Positions 62,761 to 64,000 of a stretch of 64,000 bases of DNA are shown piece after piece. Below the pieces are notes generated by a model. The model saw only the letters and a program-made list of their open reading frames with translations, was not told where the DNA came from and made no database searches. Made by a program: the position numbers and the translations under genes. How positions within the stretch are numbered: the stretch's first letter is position 1; every line of letters starts with the position of its first letter. The stretch is from Streptomyces viridochromogenes DSM 40736 (GTDB lineage: Bacteria; Actinomycetota; Actinomycetes; Streptomycetales; Streptomycetaceae): contig NZ_GG657757.1 in assembly GCF_000158955.1 (NCBI RefSeq), positions 6,541,178 to 6,605,177 of the forward strand, in the 5' to 3' direction.

Positions 62761-63958
62761 CGGAGCCTCCCCGACCCGGCGCCGGCCGCTTGAGCCGGCG
62801 ACACCCCAGGAAACCCACCGCGACCGCGACGGCACCGGCCACGGCCGGAACCCCGTACCCGGCACGCGCCCCGGCCGCGTCGATCACCCAGCCGGCCGCG
62901 GAGGAGCCGAGTGCGACCCCCACCGCCAGTCCCGTGCTCACCCAGGTCATGCCCTCGGTGAGCTGCGCGCGTGGTACGTGCTCCTCGATGAGGGACATCG
63001 TCGTGATCATCGTCGGAGCGATGGACAGACCCGCAACGAACAGCGCCACAGCCAGAAACGGCAAGTTCCCGACCAGTAGGAGGGGGATCATACTCACGGC
63101 CATGGCACACACGCCCAGCAGCCACCGACGTTCCGGCGCACCGGCGAAGTGCATCAGGCCGAAGACCGTCCCCGCGACGCAGGAGCCCGCCGCGTACAGC
63201 GCGAGAACGACGCTCGCCGCGGCCTTGTGCCCCTCCTCCTCGGCGAAGGCCACGGTGACCACGTCGACCGCCCCGAAGATCGCCCCCGTCGCCACGAACG
63301 TGGCCACCAGGACCTGAAGGCCCGGCGAGCGCAACGCCGTACCGCCGCCCTGCCGCTCGCGCGGGTGCGGCGCGGGCTCGGTGGCGCGCTGCGCGGTCAG
63401 CCAGAAGACGCCGGCCGCCAGGAAGCAGGCGGCCAGCAGCGGACCGGCCTCGGGGAACCACGCCGTGGACAGACCGATGGAGATGATCGGTCCGAAGACG
63501 AAGCAGACCTCGTCCACCACGGACTCGAAGGAGTACGCGGTGTGCAGCTTTGGGGTGCCCCGGTACAGGGCCGCCCAGCGGGCCCGGACCATCGCTCCGA
63601 CGCTCGGGACGCAGCCGATGCCGACGCACGCCGCGAACAGCACCCAGTCCGGCCACCGGTAGTGCGCCGCGCACAGCAGGACGGCCGCGGCGGTCAGCGA
63701 GATCAGGGTCGCCGGCCGCAGCACCCGCCGCTGCCCGTACTGGTCCACCAGGCGCGAGACCTGCGGTCCGGCCAGCGCCGCGGTCAGCGCGATGGTGGCC
63801 GACAGGGCGCCGGCCAGGCCGTACCGCCCGGTGAGCTGGGAGACCATCGTGACCACGCCGATGCCCATCATCGACAGGGGCATCCGGCCGAGGAAGCCCG
63901 CGGCGGAGAAACCCTTGCTGCCGGGGGCGGCGAACAGGGCGCGGTAGGGGCTGGGCAA
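62720..63958 (-). CDS. MFS permease
   Basis: A 412-aa membrane protein with about 12 helices. It starts PSPYRALFAAPGSKGFSAAG, a signature of a common Streptomyces MFS subfamily of unknown substrate, followed by LTGRYGLAGALSA and the motif-A-like VSRLVDQYGQRR. The C-terminus is basic and overlaps the start of the aldonolactone-oxidase-like gene by 41 bases. The TTG start at 63958 follows CGGAG. Joint work with the oxidase, for example sugar-lactone import or product export, is inference only. Confidence 0.8.
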   Translation of the reverse strand: MPSPYRALFAAPGSKGFSAAGFLGRMPLSMMGIGVVTMVSQLTGRYGLAGALSATIALTAALAGPQVSRLVDQYGQRRVLRPATLISLTAAAVLLCAAHYRWPDWVLFAACVGIGCVPSVGAMVRARWAALYRGTPKLHTAYSFESVVDEVCFVFGPIISIGLSTAWFPEAGPLLAACFLAAGVFWLTAQRATEPAPHPRERQGGGTALRSPGLQVLVATFVATGAIFGAVDVVTVAFAEEEGHKAAASVVLALYAAGSCVAGTVFGLMHFAGAPERRWLLGVCAMAVSMIPLLLVGNLPFLAVALFVAGLSIAPTMITTMSLIEEHVPRAQLTEGMTWVSTGLAVGVALGSSAAGWVIDAAGARAGYGVPAVAGAVAVAVGFLGCRRLKRPAPGRGGSVEQHGERKERHVA

Positions 63959-64000
63959 CGGGGGCTCCGAAAGGCTCAGTAAGCTGCGAACGCAGTCGAC

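Overview
The window is chromosomal DNA from a Streptomyces species. It is about 70% G+C, codons favour G/C in the third position, and GTG and TTG starts are frequent. It also carries genus markers: whiH, hrdB with a ShbA-type promoter, parE and parC as separate loci, sepH, and a c-di-AMP riboswitch ahead of an M23 peptidase. From memory, the gene order recQ / whiH / hrdB / parE / parC / M16 pair / M23 / GntR / ptsH / Pat-like acetyltransferase / thymidine kinase matches the S. coelicolor core chromosome. I could not check this by alignment.

Layout. 0.07-11.2 kb: RecQ-type helicase with a C-terminal phosphoribosyltransferase-like domain, a DUF4192 protein, a glycogen-debranching-like protein, an NrtR-type Nudix regulator, a fused ABC transporter and WhiH. 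11.2-17.1 kb: hrdB, a trypsin-like secreted protease, a small zinc-ribbon-like protein and parE. 17.3-22.5 kb: an out-of-frame fusion left by a deletion (DUF1453 start joined to a LuxR response-regulator end), a DUF485/symporter pair, and a convergent CitA/DcuS-type two-component pair. 22.5-38.2 kb: an iron-box-controlled sucrase/ferredoxin-like protein, a CobW-family GTPase, parC, two M16 proteins, the riboswitch and M23 peptidase, a frameshifted GntR regulator, HPr, a GNAT/acyl-CoA-synthetase fusion, a DUF5998 protein, a phosphodiesterase-like protein and thymidine kinase. 57.9-64 kb: VOC protein, rhodanese/MST, SepH, an aldonolactone-oxidase-like flavoprotein and an MFS permease.

Between thymidine kinase and the VOC gene sits an accessory biosynthetic cluster of about 19.5 kb (38.25-57.85 kb). 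One long leftward operon, with many ATGA/GTGA overlaps, encodes in order: a CerJ-like KAS III lacking the catalytic Cys; an FAD oxygenase; a SnoaL-ACP fusion with a C-terminal docking region; a single-module type I PKS (docking-KS-AT-DH-KR-ACP-TE); two tandem KAS III-like enzymes; a BtrK/VinO/FlvO-like PLP decarboxylase; a free ACP; a degenerate thiolase-fold protein; an AcpS-type phosphopantetheinyl transferase; a hotdog protein resembling 3-aminobutyryl-CoA ammonia-lyase; an MFS exporter; a second SnoaL protein; and an AMP-forming acyl ligase. A 164-bp relic of a dihydrolipoamide dehydrogenase gene marks the outer edge. A divergent sigma-factor gene with a TTA codon lies at the other end.

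My reading is that the ligase, ACP and decarboxylase make an ACP-bound beta- or gamma-amino acid, as in macrolactam starter pathways. The ammonia-lyase homologue would then remove the amine, giving an alpha,beta-unsaturated acyl-ACP starter such as acryloyl or crotonyl. KAS III-like transferases and the SnoaL-ACP loader would pass this to the PKS. I do not recognise this combination from any characterised cluster. Several single-base indels in homopolymer runs (PKS twice, one KAS III, GntR) may be sequencing errors or real lesions.
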